From NCBI GenBank assembly GCA_025966335.1, contig JAICRS010000054.1:1-13836 (forward strand): a stretch of 13,836 bases of DNA, in the 5' to 3' direction. Every line of letters begins with the position of its first letter. Positions within the stretch are counted from its first letter, which is position 1. This DNA comes from Nocardioidaceae bacterium. GTDB lineage: Bacteria > Actinomycetota > Actinomycetes > Propionibacteriales > Nocardioidaceae. A model generated the notes under the pieces. It was not told where the DNA came from. It worked only from the letters and a program-made list of their open reading frames with translations, and did no database searches. The position numbers were made by a program, and so were the translations under genes. Of the stretch, positions 13,485 to 13,836 are shown piece by piece.

Positions 13485-13760
13485 ATGCGCCATCCCACAC
13501 GCCTCCTGGTCAGCGCAGCGCTGCTCGCCGTCTCCTCCACCGCTATCCCGCTCAGCACTGCCTCGGCCAAGTCGACGGGTAACTGCCCTCCTGGGCAAGC
13601 CGGCTACGAGCTGATCGACGTCAGCGAGCTGGGCATCACTCCGGAGACCGCAACCGGCATACCGTCGTTGGACGGGAACGGCGACGGACTCACGTGCATC
13701 AAGCCGCTGCCGAACAGCGACGGCAACATCATCTTCCGCGACAACACAGTGGGGCGGTGA
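13485..13760 (+). CDS. Small secreted protein with a DxNxDGxxC calcium-type motif
   Basis: 91 residues from ATG at 13485; AAAGGA (13471-13476) with an 8-base spacer fixes the start, and the 20 upstream in-frame residues are discarded. A Sec signal peptide (MRHPTRLL, hydrophobic core to about 22) is likely cut after ASA (26-28). The mature chain of about 63 residues has two cysteines, Cys34 in GNCPPGQAGYELIDV and Cys71 in the motif DGNGDGLTC (63-71). The D-x-N-x-D-G spacing resembles calcium-binding loops such as Excalibur or EF-hand motifs, but one short copy is not a full domain. Proteins of this layout occur in actinobacteria as uncharacterised secreted proteins (recalled). It diverges from the EEP-family secreted enzyme, which also carries a calcium-type loop, and converges on guaA. 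Confidence 0.85.
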   Translation: MRHPTRLLVSAALLAVSSTAIPLSTASAKSTGNCPPGQAGYELIDVSELGITPETATGIPSLDGNGDGLTCIKPLPNSDGNIIFRDNTVGR

Positions 13761-13786
13761 GCCGAAGGTCAGAGGGGGCGGCTCAC
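13757..13786. terminator. Bidirectional hairpin terminator containing both stop codons
   Basis: GTGAGCCG (13757-13764) is perfectly complementary to CGGCTCAC (13779-13786), an 8-bp stem with a 14-base loop. The TGA of the small secreted gene (13758-13760) lies in the left arm and the guaA stop (complement of 13783-13785) in the right arm, so one element could end transcription from both sides. No T-tract is present on either strand. Confidence 0.6.
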
Positions 13787-13836
13787 TCCCACTCGATGGT
13801 GCCAGGCGGCTTGCTGGTCACGTCGATGGTCACCCG
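13783..13836 (-). CDS. guaA: GMP synthase (glutamine-hydrolysing), C-terminal end (3' fragment)
   Basis: Only the last 17 codons and the stop are inside the window; translation of the complement gives RVTIDVTSKPPGTIEWE. The ending DVTSKPPGTIEWE is the nearly invariant C-terminus of GuaA, which belongs to the dimerisation domain and helps bind XMP. The enzyme converts XMP to GMP using glutamine and ATP in de novo purine synthesis. The rest of the gene lies beyond the right edge. It converges on the small secreted-protein gene, with 22 bases between the two stops and a shared hairpin. Confidence 0.93.
   Translation of the reverse strand, partial: RVTIDVTSKPPGTIEWE

Overview
The window comes from a high-GC actinobacterium. 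The evidence is pervasive G/C third positions, an F420-dependent gene pair, GAF-ANTAR and OmpR/HAMP-kinase regulators, and a streptomycete-type secreted phosphatase/nuclease family. A nocardioides-like member of the Propionibacteriales is my guess; the sequence does not prove it. No tRNA, rRNA, CRISPR array, transposase or phage gene was seen. The DNA is densely coding, with no gene-free stretch above about 250 bases.

Layout. (1) Bases 1-2728, plus strand: the end of an OmpR-type response regulator, a HAMP sensor kinase with almost no extracellular domain, and a DUF4173-type membrane protein, all overlapping by a few bases as one operon. (2) Bases 2717-6081: a minus-strand pair (F420:NADP oxidoreductase npdG, then a RidA-family protein) diverges from a plus-strand pair (LLM-class F420-dependent oxidoreductase, then a long-chain-type acyl-CoA dehydrogenase). 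The gap between the pairs holds a perfect 7-3-7 inverted repeat, probably one shared operator. NpdG can supply F420H2 or recycle F420 for the LLM enzyme, so the block reads as a small F420-linked acyl-CoA or lipid oxidation module. (3) Bases 6078-7196, minus strand: a GAF-ANTAR RNA-binding antiterminator, probably leaderless, and a small secreted protein of unknown function.

(4) Bases 7336-11966: a sugar ABC importer (XylF-like lipoprotein, single-domain ATPase, XylH-like permease) on the minus strand, diverging from a ROK-family repressor. Between them lie two mirror-image promoters whose -35 boxes are embedded in the same 9-mer GTCTTGACG. A strong hairpin follows the binding-protein gene and probably sets its excess over the membrane components. 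(5) Bases 11963-13760: a secreted endonuclease/exonuclease/phosphatase-fold protein with an EF-hand-like loop (minus), and a small secreted protein with a DxNxDG motif (plus). (6) At the right edge, the last 17 codons of guaA (minus). It meets the small secreted gene at a hairpin whose two arms contain both stop codons.

No wholly new multi-gene system was recognised. The most interesting signals are regulatory: the mirrored ROK promoters, the perfect operator in the F420 module, the intra-operon hairpin, the stop-codon-embedding terminator, and two probable leaderless regulators.
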